25,921 bases of DNA from an uncultured Selenomonadales bacterium (GCA_947167555.1 CAMVIO010000003.1:1-25921), one strand, 5' to 3'; shown: positions 10,350 to 19,785, counted from the stretch's first letter. Made by a program: numbers and translations. Notes: a model not told the origin generated them from the letters alone.

Positions 10350-11597
10350 CTAATCACTCCAATCCTTTCTCGCCTCCTGCAAGCATCGTGTCCGTTGTGC
10401 GCGTATCCATGCGCCAATCTCCTGCCCTTGGAGATTTTCAGGGGCATCGCTACCATTGACAGAAAGCATCTTGCCAATAAGGGCTTCGTACTGCTCCAAG
10501 TAATACGGCAAATCTCCATGATCCACAAGGAAGATTTGCAACACATCTCTTGCAGGTACAGGCAATTTGGACAGACTTATAAGAAAATCGACGATTTTTC
10601 CCGCTTTTTTGAGACGCGGGGCTCGCATATGCTCCGCGATGACAAAATCCGCAACGCGCCTCCAAAGCTTTGGAAATCCCATACGGGAATCCCATTTCTC
10701 CAACACTGCAAGCCCTTTCACCTCATGCCCATAATGATGAGGCAAAAGATCCTCTGGCGTCACACCTTTTCCGATGTCATGCACAAGAGCAGCGAAACGC
10801 ACGACAAGATTCTCTGTCCGGCTCGCTACCGCATCCACCGTTGCCATCGTATGTTCGAAAGCGTCCCCTTCCGGATGAAAAGCCTTCGGCTGCGTTTTGC
10901 CTATCAATGCGAAAATTTCCGGAAATATCAAATCCAGCAAATCCGCTGACAAAAGAGAACGGAAAAAAACAGACGGTCGAGGCGCGGCAAGTGCACGAGA
11001 CAGCTCCGCAAAAATCCGCTCCTGTGGCTCGCCTTCCAGTTCTTCCCTGCACAAATGCATATACCGGATAGTGTTGGGCTCAATATCATAACCAAATTCC
11101 GCCGCCTGCCGCGCCGCTCTGAGCGCCCGCACCGGATCTTCAGTGAAACAGCTTGAAACGGCACGAATAATACCACGTTCAACATCTGCTTCCCCGCTAA
11201 AAAGATCGATCAATTGCGGCGTGGCTCCATCCTCGAAAAGCTCCAATGCCATCGCGTTGATTGTCGTATCTCTGCGTGAAAGATCATCTTCTATAGTAAC
11301 ATCAATGTTTGACTGAACACAAAAACCCCGGTACCCCTTTCCGGTCTTTCGCTCCGTTCGAGCAAACGCAATCTCGGAGGCCTCCCCATTAACACGAAGC
11401 AAAAATACAGGAAATGAACGGCCAACTTTTTGCGCCTCAGGAAAAAGCGATATAAATTCATCCTCCCCCACTCCGGATATGACATAATCTTTGTCTTTCG
11501 GCTCCACACCACGCAAAGAATCTCGCACCCAACCTCCAACGACAGCGATGCGTCCTCCTGCCATATGTATTTGCCGTACGAGCTCTGATTCCTTCAT
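10350..11597 (-). CDS. cca: tRNA nucleotidyltransferase (CCA-adding type) with HD domain
   Basis: The enzyme builds or repairs the 3' CCA of tRNAs without a template. In the 415-residue product, the class II polymerase head shows GGWVRDSLRG (21-30), the metal-binding pair Asp35/Asp37 in DKDYVISG, and the RRDTTINAMAL motif (108-118). An arginine-rich EDPVRALRAARQAAEFG (153-169) follows. The C-terminal part holds an HD domain with HTM (His249) and HDIGKG (273-278). I place the start at 11597, behind a textbook AGGAGG. The frame remains open 13 codons further upstream without support. Both tRNAs in this window already encode CCA, so the enzyme would act in repair for them. A poly(A) polymerase is a possible alternative, but the full-length HD-containing form favours Cca. 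Confidence 0.93.
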   Translation of the reverse strand: MKESELVRQIHMAGGRIAVVGGWVRDSLRGVEPKDKDYVISGVGEDEFISLFPEAQKVGRSFPVFLLRVNGEASEIAFARTERKTGKGYRGFCVQSNIDVTIEDDLSRRDTTINAMALELFEDGATPQLIDLFSGEADVERGIIRAVSSCFTEDPVRALRAARQAAEFGYDIEPNTIRYMHLCREELEGEPQERIFAELSRALAAPRPSVFFRSLLSADLLDLIFPEIFALIGKTQPKAFHPEGDAFEHTMATVDAVASRTENLVVRFAALVHDIGKGVTPEDLLPHHYGHEVKGLAVLEKWDSRMGFPKLWRRVADFVIAEHMRAPRLKKAGKIVDFLISLSKLPVPARDVLQIFLVDHGDLPYYLEQYEALIGKMLSVNGSDAPENLQGQEIGAWIRAQRTRCLQEARKDWSD

Positions 11598-11644
11598 ATT
11601 GCCTCCTGCGCTTGTCATAAAAAAGACACGTTCCATAAATATGG

Positions 11645-11689
11645 AAAAGGACTGCCGCCTTATCCTTGGGGATATGCGACAGTCCTTTT
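11645..11689 (-). terminator. Intrinsic terminator after the solute-binding protein gene
   Basis: A 13-position stem (11676-11688 with 11646-11658, one G-U) has a loop that can itself pair (ATCC with GGAT). The transcript then reads UUUUCC. The T-run is short on this strand and longer on the opposite one, so the hairpin could work in both directions, though no plus-strand gene approaches it. Confidence 0.75.
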
Positions 11690-11701
11690 TTCTGCAAATC
11701 C

Positions 11702-12520
11702 TTACTTTTTGTCAATCTTCGTAATATCCGCAGCGAACCACTTCTGCGAGATCTTCGCCATCGTGCCGTCCTTGCGCATCTCGTCAAGAGCTTTCTGTAC
11801 CTTGTCGCGAAGCTCTTTGTCATCCTTGCGGAAACCGACGCCAAACTGCGCTGACGGGCCGACGGTCGAGTCTACCGCCTCGAGTTTGCCCGGATGTTTG
11901 CTGATGTAGTAACGGCCGATGATCTCGTCACAGACTACCGCATCAATGCGCCCGTTCTCCAAATCCATGAACGCCGACAGATAATCCTGATACTTCTTGT
12001 ATTCCTTGAATGTTCCCGTCAGGTCCGTCTTGCCGTCCAGATAGTCCTCGATGGTACCACCGCCGCTCTGCGTGGCAACAATCTTGCCCTTCAACGACGC
12101 TTCGTCTTTGATGTCCTCATTCTTTCCCGCCGCACGGAAGATGATAAACCGGTTGTTCATGTATGGATCGCTGAACAGGATATTCTCTTTGCGCTTCTCG
12201 GTGATATCGAGGCCGTTCCAGAGCATGTCAATGCGGCCGCTCTTCAGCTCCGCCTCTTTACTCGCCCAATCGATAGGCTTAAAATCAACCTTCGTGTTCA
12301 AACGCTTTGCAGCCTCTGTTGCGAGATCGATGTCGAAACCGACAATCTTGTTGTTTTCGTCCACAAACCCCATCGGCGGAAAGTTGTCGTCAAGCCCCAA
12401 GACAATCGGCTTTGTCGCCTCTTTTTTCTCCGCCGGCTTTTGTCCGCCGCCGCAGCCAACCAAAAGGCCGCAGGCAATGACGGCCATCATCAGCACTGCA
12501 AACATTTTTTTCATTTTCAT
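11702..12520 (-). CDS. Amino-acid-type ABC transporter solute-binding lipoprotein (family 3)
   Basis: This 272-residue exported lipoprotein should capture a polar amino acid or similar small solute at the cell surface. It has a hydrophobic signal peptide ending in the lipobox LVGC with acylated Cys23, then a GGG and Lys/Glu-rich tether. The SBP_bac_3 fold shows GLDDNFPPMGFVDENNKIVG followed by FDIDLATEAAKRL, IDWASKEAELKSGRIDMLWN, and ending TMAKISQKWFA. I chose the ATG at 12520, after GGAGGGAAG; the frame upstream is open for 49 codons but is not signal-like. The substrate cannot be told from sequence alone. No permease or ATPase gene lies on either side, so the partner components must be encoded elsewhere. 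It has its own promoter and terminator. Confidence 0.92.
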   Translation of the reverse strand: MKMKKMFAVLMMAVIACGLLVGCGGGQKPAEKKEATKPIVLGLDDNFPPMGFVDENNKIVGFDIDLATEAAKRLNTKVDFKPIDWASKEAELKSGRIDMLWNGLDITEKRKENILFSDPYMNNRFIIFRAAGKNEDIKDEASLKGKIVATQSGGGTIEDYLDGKTDLTGTFKEYKKYQDYLSAFMDLENGRIDAVVCDEIIGRYYISKHPGKLEAVDSTVGPSAQFGVGFRKDDKELRDKVQKALDEMRKDGTMAKISQKWFAADITKIDKK

Positions 12521-12605
12521 ACTCTTCCCTCCACTATTTATTTTTCCCTCTGCGCAAATGCTCTGCGAATTTGGCCCTTTTCTTCGCTGAAGCATCACAT
12601 GGCTA

Positions 12606-12634
12606 ATTATACTCAAACCACCGCCGTTTTGCAA
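12606..12634 (-). promoter_or_regulatory. Sigma-A-type promoter for the solute-binding protein gene
   Basis: TTGCAA (12629-12634), 17 bases, TATAAT (12606-12611). The leader to the ATG at 12520 is about 80 bases. I saw no recognisable riboswitch or T-box in it. Confidence 0.7.
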
Positions 12635-12688
12635 TACACCCGCAACCAACACGTAGTTCCACGCCAAGGCTTCATACTGCAGATACTT

Positions 12689-14206
12689 TTATTGCTCTTC
12701 CACTTCGACCGGTTCACATTTCGTGCGAATCACGAGACAGAAAACTGCCAGCAGCGCGCCCCCCACCGCAAGGCCAGCGTAACCGTTTTTCGTGAAACCG
12801 TCAACGACATAGCCGACAAAACTGCATACGCATACGAGAAGCACATACGGAATCTGCGTGCTGACATGGTCAATATGATTGCACTGCGCCCCCGCCGACG
12901 CAAGAATCGTCGTATCCGAGATTGGCGAAGCGTGGTCGCCCGCCACCGCTCCTGACAGCACCGCCGCCACCATAAGTACCAGCATCTCATACTGCTCCAA
13001 CCCGACAACGGCCACTGCAATCGGAATCAAAATACCGAAAGTGCCCCAAGAGGTTCCTGTAGAAAATGCCAAGAATCCGGCGACAACAAAGAAAATCGCA
13101 GGCAAGAACAAGCCCACCGAAGAATTCATCTGCACAAGCTGCCCAACGTAACCGCCGAGATTCAGGTATTTGTCACTTACGATGCCCGACATGGTCCAAG
13201 CAAGGCAGAGAATGAACACCGCAGGAACCATCGCTTTGAAGCCGAGCACAAAACATTCGCAAAACTGGTCGAAACGAAGCACTTTACGCAGCAGATACAG
13301 GAGTGCGACAAACATGAAGGAAATGAACGAACCAAGCACGAGAGCCTTGGATGAATCGCAATCTGCAAAAGCGTCCGCAATCGATTTTCCCTCCATAATG
13401 CCGCCCGTATAGAGCATTCCGAAAACACAGGAGACAATCAAAACTATAATAGGAAGCATCAAATCAAGTACCGATCCGTTTCCGATCTTTTCAACCTCAC
13501 GTTTTTCCAGCTCGTCGGCATATTCCTTGGACACGATAAACTCTTTGTTGTTGCGACGGACAACCTCACCCATCGTTGCGAAGTCGCGTCCCGTCCAGGC
13601 GATGAACAGCATGAAGAGCATCGTCAAAATCGCATAAAGGTTCACGGGAATCGTTCGCAGGAACAGCGCAAAACCGTCAATTGTCGTACCTTCCGGCAAC
13701 GACGAGCCAACCGCCGCCGCCCAGCTCGACACCGGCGCGAGGATGCAGACAGGCGCCGCCGTCGCGTCAATGATGTAAGCAAGTTTCGCCCGCGAAACCT
13801 TGAAGCGGTCTGTAATTGGGCGCATGACCGTCCCCACCGTCAGGCAATTGAAATAATCATCGATAAAGATGATGATTCCCAGTAGTGCAGTCAAAAACAG
13901 TGCGCTGCGCTTGCCATGGATCTGTTTCCCCGCCCATTTGCCATAGGCCTCCGTCGCTCCGGAGCGCGAGATTGCCGCCACGAGAATTCCGAGAACAACG
14001 AGGAATACGAGAATATTGACATTTCCCCCAACCTTTTCCTCCATGACCGCGAACATCGTCAAAATCGCTTGGATAACGTTGAAATTGCAATACAGCATCG
14101 CCCCGGAAAAAATACCGATCAAAAGCGACATATAAACTTCCTTCGTCGCCAGCGCCAATACGATTGTCAAAATCGGTGGAAAAACGGACCAAATCGTTTC
14201 CGCCAT
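12689..14206 (-). CDS. NhaC-family Na+/H+ antiporter
   Basis: This 505-residue polytopic membrane protein has about eleven to twelve hydrophobic segments spread along its length. The family core motifs are present: FIDDYFNCLTVGTVMRPITD in the first half, and in the second STGTSWGTFGILIPIAVAVV and GDHASPISDTTILASAGAQC followed by NHIDHVSTQIPYVL. Members exchange sodium for protons. Some relatives instead exchange organic acids (malate/lactate in MleN) or arginine/ornithine-like substrates, so the ion is not certain. It follows leuS by 29 bases with only a weak AGGG ribosome-binding site and no promoter, and is probably the last gene of the HD-glnS-leuS run. No terminator is visible after it. 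Confidence 0.9.
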   Translation of the reverse strand: MAETIWSVFPPILTIVLALATKEVYMSLLIGIFSGAMLYCNFNVIQAILTMFAVMEEKVGGNVNILVFLVVLGILVAAISRSGATEAYGKWAGKQIHGKRSALFLTALLGIIIFIDDYFNCLTVGTVMRPITDRFKVSRAKLAYIIDATAAPVCILAPVSSWAAAVGSSLPEGTTIDGFALFLRTIPVNLYAILTMLFMLFIAWTGRDFATMGEVVRRNNKEFIVSKEYADELEKREVEKIGNGSVLDLMLPIIVLIVSCVFGMLYTGGIMEGKSIADAFADCDSSKALVLGSFISFMFVALLYLLRKVLRFDQFCECFVLGFKAMVPAVFILCLAWTMSGIVSDKYLNLGGYVGQLVQMNSSVGLFLPAIFFVVAGFLAFSTGTSWGTFGILIPIAVAVVGLEQYEMLVLMVAAVLSGAVAGDHASPISDTTILASAGAQCNHIDHVSTQIPYVLLVCVCSFVGYVVDGFTKNGYAGLAVGGALLAVFCLVIRTKCEPVEVEEQ

Positions 14207-14235
14207 GATTTACCCTACTTTCTTATAAATGATTT

Positions 14236-16713
14236 TTATTTCACCACAATGTTGACCAGTTTGCCAGGCACCGCGATAACCTTGACGACAGTCTTGCCCT
14301 CAGTATACTGTTGCACCTTTGGCTGCGCCAGCGCCGCTTTTTCCATCGCGGTCTTGTCCGCCTCTGCTGGGACGACGATACGATCGCGAACCTTGCCGTT
14401 GATTTGCAGCACGATCTCGACCTCGTCCTCCTTCATGGCTTCCTCGTCAAAGCTCGGCCACTTCTGCGCGTGGACACTTCCCTCTCCGCCGATCTCGTTC
14501 CACATTTCTTCTGTGATATGCGGCGAGAATGGCGCCAGCAATTTGATGAGATCAATCACCACCTCGCGGACAAGCCCTGCGTTCACCATTTCAACGTCTT
14601 GGAATGTATAAAGCTCGTTAACCAGTTCCATGATCGAACTAATGGCCGTGTTGAAGGTGAAACGATTCTCAACGTCGTCGGTAACTTTCGCGACGGTCTG
14701 ATGCAAGACTCGACGAAGCGCCGTTTCTTCCTTCGTCAGTTTCGAAACATCATAATTTTCCTTGCCTTCCTTGACCAGCGGCGTAAATTGTCCGACAATG
14801 CGCCAGACGCGGTTCAGAAAACGCCACGCGCCTTCCACGCCCTGATCGCTCCATTCGAGGTCGCGCTCCGGCGGCGCCGCGAAAAGGATAAACAGGCGAG
14901 CCGTATCCGCACCGTACTTCGCGATGATTTCCTCCGGCGAAACAACGTTGCCTTTGGACTTTGACATTTTCGAGCCGTCTTTGATAACCATGCCCTGGGT
15001 CAAAAGGTTCGTAAAAGGCTCATCGAAACTGACAAGTCCCGCATCACGCAACACCTTCGTGAAAAAACGCGAATAGAGAAGATGCAGGATCGCATGCTCG
15101 ATGCCGCCGATGTACTGGTCCACCGGTCCCCAATAATTGACCTTGTCCTTCGCGAATGGTTCTTTGTCGTTGTGCGGATCGGTATAGCGCAGATAGTACC
15201 AAGACGAGCAGATGAAGGTGTCCATCGTATCCGTCTCGCGCTTTGCGTCGGCGCCGCACTTTGGGCATTTGACGTTGACGAACTGCTCGCACTGGGCCAG
15301 CGGCGACACCGCGCCCTGTTCGAATTTCACGTTTTCCGGCAGCTTAACGGGAAGCTCTTCCTCCGGCACCAGCACCTCACCACAATGCGGGCAGTGGATG
15401 ATTGGAATCGGCGCCCCCCAATACCGCTGACGGGAAATCAACCAGTCGCGCAGTCGGTAATTGACCCTGCGCTTGCCGAAGCCCTTCGCCTCCGCCTCGT
15501 CCATGATCGCGCTCAAAGCCGCATGCATTTCCATATTGTCGAATTTATCGGAGTTGACCAGCACGCCCTCTTTTTCCACATAGGCGGCGTCCATTTCCGA
15601 GAGTTTCAACGTCTGGCCCTTCGGCTGAATCGTCAAGATTTTCGGGATGCCGTATTTCGTCGCAAACATCCAGTCGCGCTGATCGTGCGCCGGCACGCCC
15701 ATGACCGCGCCGGTGCCGTACTCTGCAAGAACATAGTTTGTAACCCAGATCTGCACTTCGTTTCCATTGAAAGGATTTACGCAACAAAGCCCGGTGAAAA
15801 TGCCTTCTTTTTCCGAAGTCTCGGAAGTACGCTCCATTTCAGATTGGTTGCGCGCCTTCTCGCAAAACGCTTTAATATCCGCAGCTTTCGGATTATCTTT
15901 GCAGATTTTTTCCACCAGCGGATGCTCCGCCGCCAGCGCGAGGAACGTGACGCCGAAGGCCGTGTCCGGGCGCGTGGTGTAAACGGGAATCTTTTCGCCG
16001 ATGGCCGGGAAATCAAAGGCGAATTCCAAGCCCTCGCTACGGCCGATCCAGTTGTCCTGCATCGTCTTGACGCGCTCCGGCCAACCCTTCAAAAGATCAA
16101 GGTCCTTCAAAAGCTCGTCGGCGTAATCGGTAATTTTCAGGAACCACTGAGACAGGCTCTTCTTATGCACCTCGGAATCACAACGCCAGCATTTACCGTC
16201 CACCACCTGCTCGTTGGCCAGCACCGTGCCGCAGGTGTCGCACCAGTTCACCGACGCCGCTTTCTTATACGCAAGACCACGCTTGTAAAAAAGTTGGAAC
16301 AACCATTGCGTCCAGCGATAATAATCGGGACGGCAAGTCTCAACTTCGCGGTCCCAGTCGTAGGAAAGCCCCATCGTCTGCTGCTGGCGCGTCATGTTTT
16401 CTATATTCGAGAAGGTCCAGTCCGACGGACGGACGCCGTGCTTGATGGCGGCGTTTTCCGCGGGCATGCCGAAGGCGTCGTACCCCATCGGGTGAATCAC
16501 GTTGAAACCTGCCATGCGCTTGTACCGCGCCAGCACGTCGCCGATAGAATAGTTGCGGACGTGTCCCATGTGAAGATTCCCCGACGGGTACGGGAACATT
16601 TCCAGGACATAATACTTTTTCAGCGAGGGATTGGCTTCCGTCTTGTAGGTCTCCTCATCCGCCCACTTCTTCTGCCATTTCTGTTCGATTTCCTTCGGGT
16701 TGTATTTCTCCAT
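14236..16713 (-). CDS. leuS: Leucyl-tRNA synthetase
   Basis: LeuRS is a class I synthetase that charges tRNA-Leu. The 825 residues match the bacterial length. Visible landmarks are [15 protein letters not shown] with HMGH at 48-51, and two cysteine-rich clusters (NWCDTCG...CWRCD, and HCPHCG...CPKCG) of the zinc-binding modules. The CP1 editing domain has [20 protein letters not shown], and [10 protein letters not shown] follows at 582-591. The anticodon-binding and C-terminal domains complete the protein. A GGAGGGG ribosome-binding site lies between the upstream stop at 16731 and the ATG. It sits between the unknown 111-residue gene and nhaC. No T-box leader is seen, since transcription seems to come from further upstream. 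Confidence 0.98.
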   Translation of the reverse strand: MEKYNPKEIEQKWQKKWADEETYKTEANPSLKKYYVLEMFPYPSGNLHMGHVRNYSIGDVLARYKRMAGFNVIHPMGYDAFGMPAENAAIKHGVRPSDWTFSNIENMTRQQQTMGLSYDWDREVETCRPDYYRWTQWLFQLFYKRGLAYKKAASVNWCDTCGTVLANEQVVDGKCWRCDSEVHKKSLSQWFLKITDYADELLKDLDLLKGWPERVKTMQDNWIGRSEGLEFAFDFPAIGEKIPVYTTRPDTAFGVTFLALAAEHPLVEKICKDNPKAADIKAFCEKARNQSEMERTSETSEKEGIFTGLCCVNPFNGNEVQIWVTNYVLAEYGTGAVMGVPAHDQRDWMFATKYGIPKILTIQPKGQTLKLSEMDAAYVEKEGVLVNSDKFDNMEMHAALSAIMDEAEAKGFGKRRVNYRLRDWLISRQRYWGAPIPIIHCPHCGEVLVPEEELPVKLPENVKFEQGAVSPLAQCEQFVNVKCPKCGADAKRETDTMDTFICSSWYYLRYTDPHNDKEPFAKDKVNYWGPVDQYIGGIEHAILHLLYSRFFTKVLRDAGLVSFDEPFTNLLTQGMVIKDGSKMSKSKGNVVSPEEIIAKYGADTARLFILFAAPPERDLEWSDQGVEGAWRFLNRVWRIVGQFTPLVKEGKENYDVSKLTKEETALRRVLHQTVAKVTDDVENRFTFNTAISSIMELVNELYTFQDVEMVNAGLVREVVIDLIKLLAPFSPHITEEMWNEIGGEGSVHAQKWPSFDEEAMKEDEVEIVLQINGKVRDRIVVPAEADKTAMEKAALAQPKVQQYTEGKTVVKVIAVPGKLVNIVVK

Positions 16714-16730
16714 TTCGGCTTTCCCCTCCG

Positions 16731-17066
16731 TTATTTCTTCGTATTCTTTTCGTCTGTCGGAACATGTTCCAACAAAATCGTATTTTTCTCGCGCCGGACA
16801 TTCACACGGTAGTCGGAGACCCCCTGCTTGTATAAATCCAGCTTAATTTCAAGCAATAGTTTTTCCATTGTGTCGACAACGTCCTGCGAAAGATACGTCT
16901 GATAGCCGCCCTCCCGTTTCTCGTTTGTGCGTTTTTCTTGTCGGCTCTTCGCTTGTTTCGGCTCCGACGCTTTCATCATCGTTTCTTCGACAGTCGGCTC
17001 TTCTTGCCACCCTTTGAACATATCCTTGTCCGAAAGGTTTCTCGGTATTTTCGGCATCTTCCCCAT
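16731..17066 (-). CDS. Uncharacterised 111-residue protein between glnS and leuS
   Basis: I do not recognise this protein. It is a small, charged, soluble protein with no signal peptide or membrane segment. The first 55 residues are low-complexity and basic/acidic ([20 protein letters not shown]), probably disordered. Residues about 56-105 look folded, with a predicted helix ([20 protein letters not shown]) followed by a strand-turn-strand-like end ([18 protein letters not shown]). Its ATG follows the glnS stop directly, and its stop lies 17 bases from leuS, so it is cotranscribed and coding is likely. The clean embedding in an operon and the absence of any alternative gene support it as real. 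Confidence 0.72.
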   Translation of the reverse strand: MGKMPKIPRNLSDKDMFKGWQEEPTVEETMMKASEPKQAKSRQEKRTNEKREGGYQTYLSQDVVDTMEKLLLEIKLDLYKQGVSDYRVNVRREKNTILLEHVPTDEKNTKK

Positions 17067-18743
17067 TTATCCCTTCACCTTGCCCCATGTATCTTTTAAG
17101 CCTACGACCTCATTGAATACAAGATGATCCGGCGTAGTATCCTGATCCACGCAGAAATAACCTTTGCGCAAGAACTGATACCGCGTTCCCTTGGCAGTAT
17201 AGCGCACGCTCGGCTCGATACGAGAGTCCTTCAATACGCGCAGGGAATCGGGATTCAGATGCGCGAGAAAATCGTCGGGCACGTTGCCGTTTTCATCGGT
17301 AGTCAAAAGATAATCGTAAAGGCGAATCTCCACAGGCAAGGACTCTTTCGCATCTACCCAATGGAGCGTCCCCTTAACCTTGCGGGCCGCCGTCGCGCCG
17401 CCGCTCTTCGAATCCGGGTCGTAGGTGCAGTGAAGCTCGATGACATTACCAGCCTCGTCTTTCACGACTTCTTCGCACTTGATGATATAGGCGTGCTTCA
17501 GACGCACTTCGCCGCCCGGTTTCAAACGGAAAAATTTCTTCGGCGGGTCTTCCATGAAGTCTTCCTGCTCGATGAAAATCTCGCGGGAAAAGGGCACATA
17601 TCGCTGACCGCCGCGAGTCGGATGGTTTTCCGCCAAAAGATACTCTGTCTGACCTTCGGGATAATTCGTGATAACGACCTTCAGCGGCTCCAGCACCGCC
17701 ATTACGCGGTCGGCGCTTTCATTCAAATCCTCACGGACGCAATGCTCCAACATCGCCACGTCGACGAGACTATTGCTCTTTGCCACGCCGATGCGCTCGC
17801 AGAAGTCTCGGATTGCAGTCGCCGTATAACCGCGACGGCGCAAACCGGAAATCGTTGGCATCCGCGGATCGTCCCAACCGGAAACATAGCCACCCTCAAC
17901 GAGCTGACGGAGCTTCCGCTTGCTCATCACCGTGTTCGTAAGATTCAACCGAGCAAACTCGTATTGATGCGGCCTTTTCTCATCGAAGCCCAGAGATTCC
18001 AAAAGCCAATCGTAAAGCGGACGGTGATCCTCAAATTCCAACGTGCAGACGGAATGTGTAATATTCTCAATCGCGTCAGACAGCGGATGCGCGAAGTCGT
18101 ACATCGGATAGATACTCCACGCATCGCCGGTGCGATGATGCGTCGTATGAGCAATACGATACAACACCGGGTCGCGCATCGTAATGTTCGGAGACGCCAT
18201 ATCTATCTTTGCCCGCAGAACGTGGGAGCCGTCGGGGAACTCCCCCGCCTTCATTCGTGCAAACAGGTCAAGATTTTCCTCGACGGTTCGGTTCCGGTAT
18301 GGACTTTCTTTGCCCGGTTCAGTCAGCGTGCCGCGATAGGCGCGGATCTCGTCGGCGGAAAGATCGTCAACAAACGCCTTGCCGCGCTTGATCAGCTCTA
18401 CTGCGTATTCGTACAGTTTCTCGAAATAATCTGAGGCATAAAAACGACGGTCGTCCCAAGTGAAGCCGAGCCATTTGACGTCTTCCTGGATGGAATCTAC
18501 ATACTCGGTATCTTCTTTCGTCGGGTTCGTATCGTCGAAGCGCAAATTGCACTTTCCGCCGAACCGTTTCGCAAGGCCAAAATTCAGGCAAATCGACTTT
18601 GCATGCCCGATATGCAGATAACCGTTCGGCTCGGGCGGAAATCGCGTATGTATATCCTCCGAAACGTATTTCCCACTTTTCAGGTCGCCGTCTATAATAT
18701 TTTCCACAAAATTCGCGGCCATCGCCGCTGTCTTTTCCGCCAT
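17067..18743 (-). CDS. glnS: Glutaminyl-tRNA synthetase
   Basis: GlnRS charges tRNA-Gln directly. The 558-residue protein has [20 protein letters not shown], with HIGH at 44-47. The discriminating region [20 protein letters not shown] follows, and the second class I signature is VMSKRKL (272-278). The C-terminal half carries the two beta-barrel anticodon-binding domains ([21 protein letters not shown]). The proline-containing [13 protein letters not shown] separates GlnRS from bacterial GluRS, which here is gltX at 22646-24088. A GAGGAG ribosome-binding site lies inside the end of the HD-domain gene, so the two are coupled. GlnRS is not universal in Firmicutes, many of which use GluRS plus GatCAB. 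Confidence 0.97.
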   Translation of the reverse strand: MAEKTAAMAANFVENIIDGDLKSGKYVSEDIHTRFPPEPNGYLHIGHAKSICLNFGLAKRFGGKCNLRFDDTNPTKEDTEYVDSIQEDVKWLGFTWDDRRFYASDYFEKLYEYAVELIKRGKAFVDDLSADEIRAYRGTLTEPGKESPYRNRTVEENLDLFARMKAGEFPDGSHVLRAKIDMASPNITMRDPVLYRIAHTTHHRTGDAWSIYPMYDFAHPLSDAIENITHSVCTLEFEDHRPLYDWLLESLGFDEKRPHQYEFARLNLTNTVMSKRKLRQLVEGGYVSGWDDPRMPTISGLRRRGYTATAIRDFCERIGVAKSNSLVDVAMLEHCVREDLNESADRVMAVLEPLKVVITNYPEGQTEYLLAENHPTRGGQRYVPFSREIFIEQEDFMEDPPKKFFRLKPGGEVRLKHAYIIKCEEVVKDEAGNVIELHCTYDPDSKSGGATAARKVKGTLHWVDAKESLPVEIRLYDYLLTTDENGNVPDDFLAHLNPDSLRVLKDSRIEPSVRYTAKGTRYQFLRKGYFCVDQDTTPDHLVFNEVVGLKDTWGKVKG

Positions 18744-18746
18744 GTC

Positions 18747-19577
18747 TCATTTCTCCTCTATATTTTCACACTCATGAGAGCTTTGAAAGCCCGCGTCGTC
18801 TTTTGCCGCCAGCTTTTTTTGCACATATCCGCGCAACCGCGCGACGCCTTGGTCAACCTTTTCGCCTTTCGGCAGACAATGAATCAGTTTTTCAAGATAG
18901 CCTCGCTCTTCAATGTGCTGCAGCGTCCATGAAAAATATATATCATAAGCCCACATCAGCCGCACAAGCTTCTTGTCGTCTTCGGTACCGACCATCGTGT
19001 AGTCGCATTGCACGCCTTCGACAAACTTCTCGATGAAATTGGGGCTGACGCCGCTGCCGTCCTCCGACGGAAGAAAAGGCTCCAGTACATGATAGATGTC
19101 GAGCTTGTCAGCGTCGCGGAGCATCTTTGCATAGCCGAGATGGCAGGCGTCGGGCGCAGGGCCGATGAACTTCTTGTTGTGCCATTTGACAGCAAAACGG
19201 ACGAGCGACTGTTCCCACGGCAAAAGCCCCTCCAGCAGCTGATGTTCCTCCATCAGTTTCAGCCCTGCCGACGCGTGATCTTCCGACAAATGATCTTTGA
19301 ACGTCCGATAGACGGTAAACTGACGAAAGCGCCCAATATCATGCAGCAGCCCCATCAGCTCAGCAAGTGCCACATCCTCGTCAGACAGCCTTAAATGGAC
19401 GGCAAGATCGCGAATAATGTTTTGAACACGTCCCGTGTGCGCTTCCTTCAAAAGCATCGCGTGCTGGATTTCCTCGTCCTCGTTATAAAAGGACTTCATG
19501 TAGTCACGCATCCAGTCCGCGTTTCGCGCAAGTACGGTACGCCGCACTGCCAGTCTGGAATTGTATTCCCCGCTCAA
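18747..19577 (-). CDS. HD-domain putative metal-dependent phosphohydrolase
   Basis: This is a 276-residue soluble protein with an HD superfamily core. The elements are His47 (HTGRV), the His79-Asp80 pair in LLHDIGRFRQF, a histidine-containing stretch FKDHLSEDHASAG, and an aspartate in MLRDADKLDIYHV. The substrate is unknown; such proteins hydrolyse nucleotides or other phosphoesters. The open frame runs upstream into tRNA-Glu, which is an artefact. I start at a TTG at 19577 that follows a GGTGGAG site by five bases, since no ATG with a ribosome-binding site precedes the folded region. It begins 22 bases after the tRNA terminator and ends three bases before glnS. This makes it the first gene of the glnS/leuS run. 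Confidence 0.82.
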   Translation of the reverse strand: MSGEYNSRLAVRRTVLARNADWMRDYMKSFYNEDEEIQHAMLLKEAHTGRVQNIIRDLAVHLRLSDEDVALAELMGLLHDIGRFRQFTVYRTFKDHLSEDHASAGLKLMEEHQLLEGLLPWEQSLVRFAVKWHNKKFIGPAPDACHLGYAKMLRDADKLDIYHVLEPFLPSEDGSGVSPNFIEKFVEGVQCDYTMVGTEDDKKLVRLMWAYDIYFSWTLQHIEERGYLEKLIHCLPKGEKVDQGVARLRGYVQKKLAAKDDAGFQSSHECENIEEK

Positions 19578-19598
19578 CCTCTCTCCACCTTCTATGAG

Positions 19599-19624
19599 AA
19601 AAAGCCGCCCACAAAGAGGCGGCT
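19599..19624 (-). terminator. Intrinsic terminator after tRNA-Glu, directly before the HD-domain gene
   Basis: AGCCGCC (19618-19624) pairs perfectly with GGCGGCU (19603-19609) over an eight-base loop and is followed by UUUUUCU. It lies ten bases beyond the tRNA-Glu 3' end. Only about 20 bases separate it from the TTG start of the next gene, too few for an independent promoter. Confidence 0.9.
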
Positions 19625-19633
19625 CTGATGTTC

Positions 19634-19708
19634 TGGTGACGCGTACGGGATTCGAACCCATGAAACCGCCGTGAAAGGGCGGTGTCTTAACCACTTGACC
19701 AACGCGCC
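19634..19708 (-). tRNA. tRNA-Glu (anticodon UUC)
   Basis: The transcript folds as a full cloverleaf. The seven-base-pair acceptor stem is GGCGCGU/ACGCGUC with one G-U. The anticodon stem is CCGCC/GGCGG around loop CUUUCAC, giving anticodon UUC. The T-arm contains GGUUCGAAUCC. The 3' CCA is encoded. It lies one base downstream of tRNA-Asn, so both are in one transcript. It is the substrate of the GltX encoded 3 kb upstream. Confidence 0.97.
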
Positions 19709-19709
19709 A

Positions 19710-19785
19710 TGGCTCCTTGAGCAGGACTCGAACCTGCGACCGATCGGTTAACAGCCGATTGCTCTACCGACTGAGCTATCAAGGA
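19710..19785 (-). tRNA. tRNA-Asn (anticodon GUU)
   Basis: The cloverleaf has acceptor stem UCCUUGA/UCAAGGA, D-arm with AGCUCAGUCGGUAGAGC, anticodon stem AUCGG/CCGAU around loop CUGUUAA (anticodon GUU), T-arm with GGUUCGAGUCC, discriminator G and encoded CCA. It is the first gene after the promoter at 19818-19846. Confidence 0.97.

Noticed and set aside
12521..12667. N-terminal extension of the solute-binding protein
   Set aside because: It would bury the lipoprotein signal peptide and spans the promoter. The ATG at 12520 has a strong ribosome-binding site.
15082..16812. Plus-strand open frame of 576 codons
   Set aside because: It lies opposite leuS in a frame that stays open because of the codon usage of the real gene. 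Its translation is arginine/histidine-rich with no family resemblance, and there is no promoter or spacing consistent with a gene.
17124..18434. Plus-strand open frame of 436 codons
   Set aside because: It is antisense to glnS, with the same basic composition typical of shadow frames. The minus-strand GlnRS is unambiguous.
19578..19694. Upstream extension of the HD-domain frame starting at 19694
   Set aside because: It would translate through the tRNA-Glu gene and the terminator. The N-terminal residues are just tRNA sequence read as protein.
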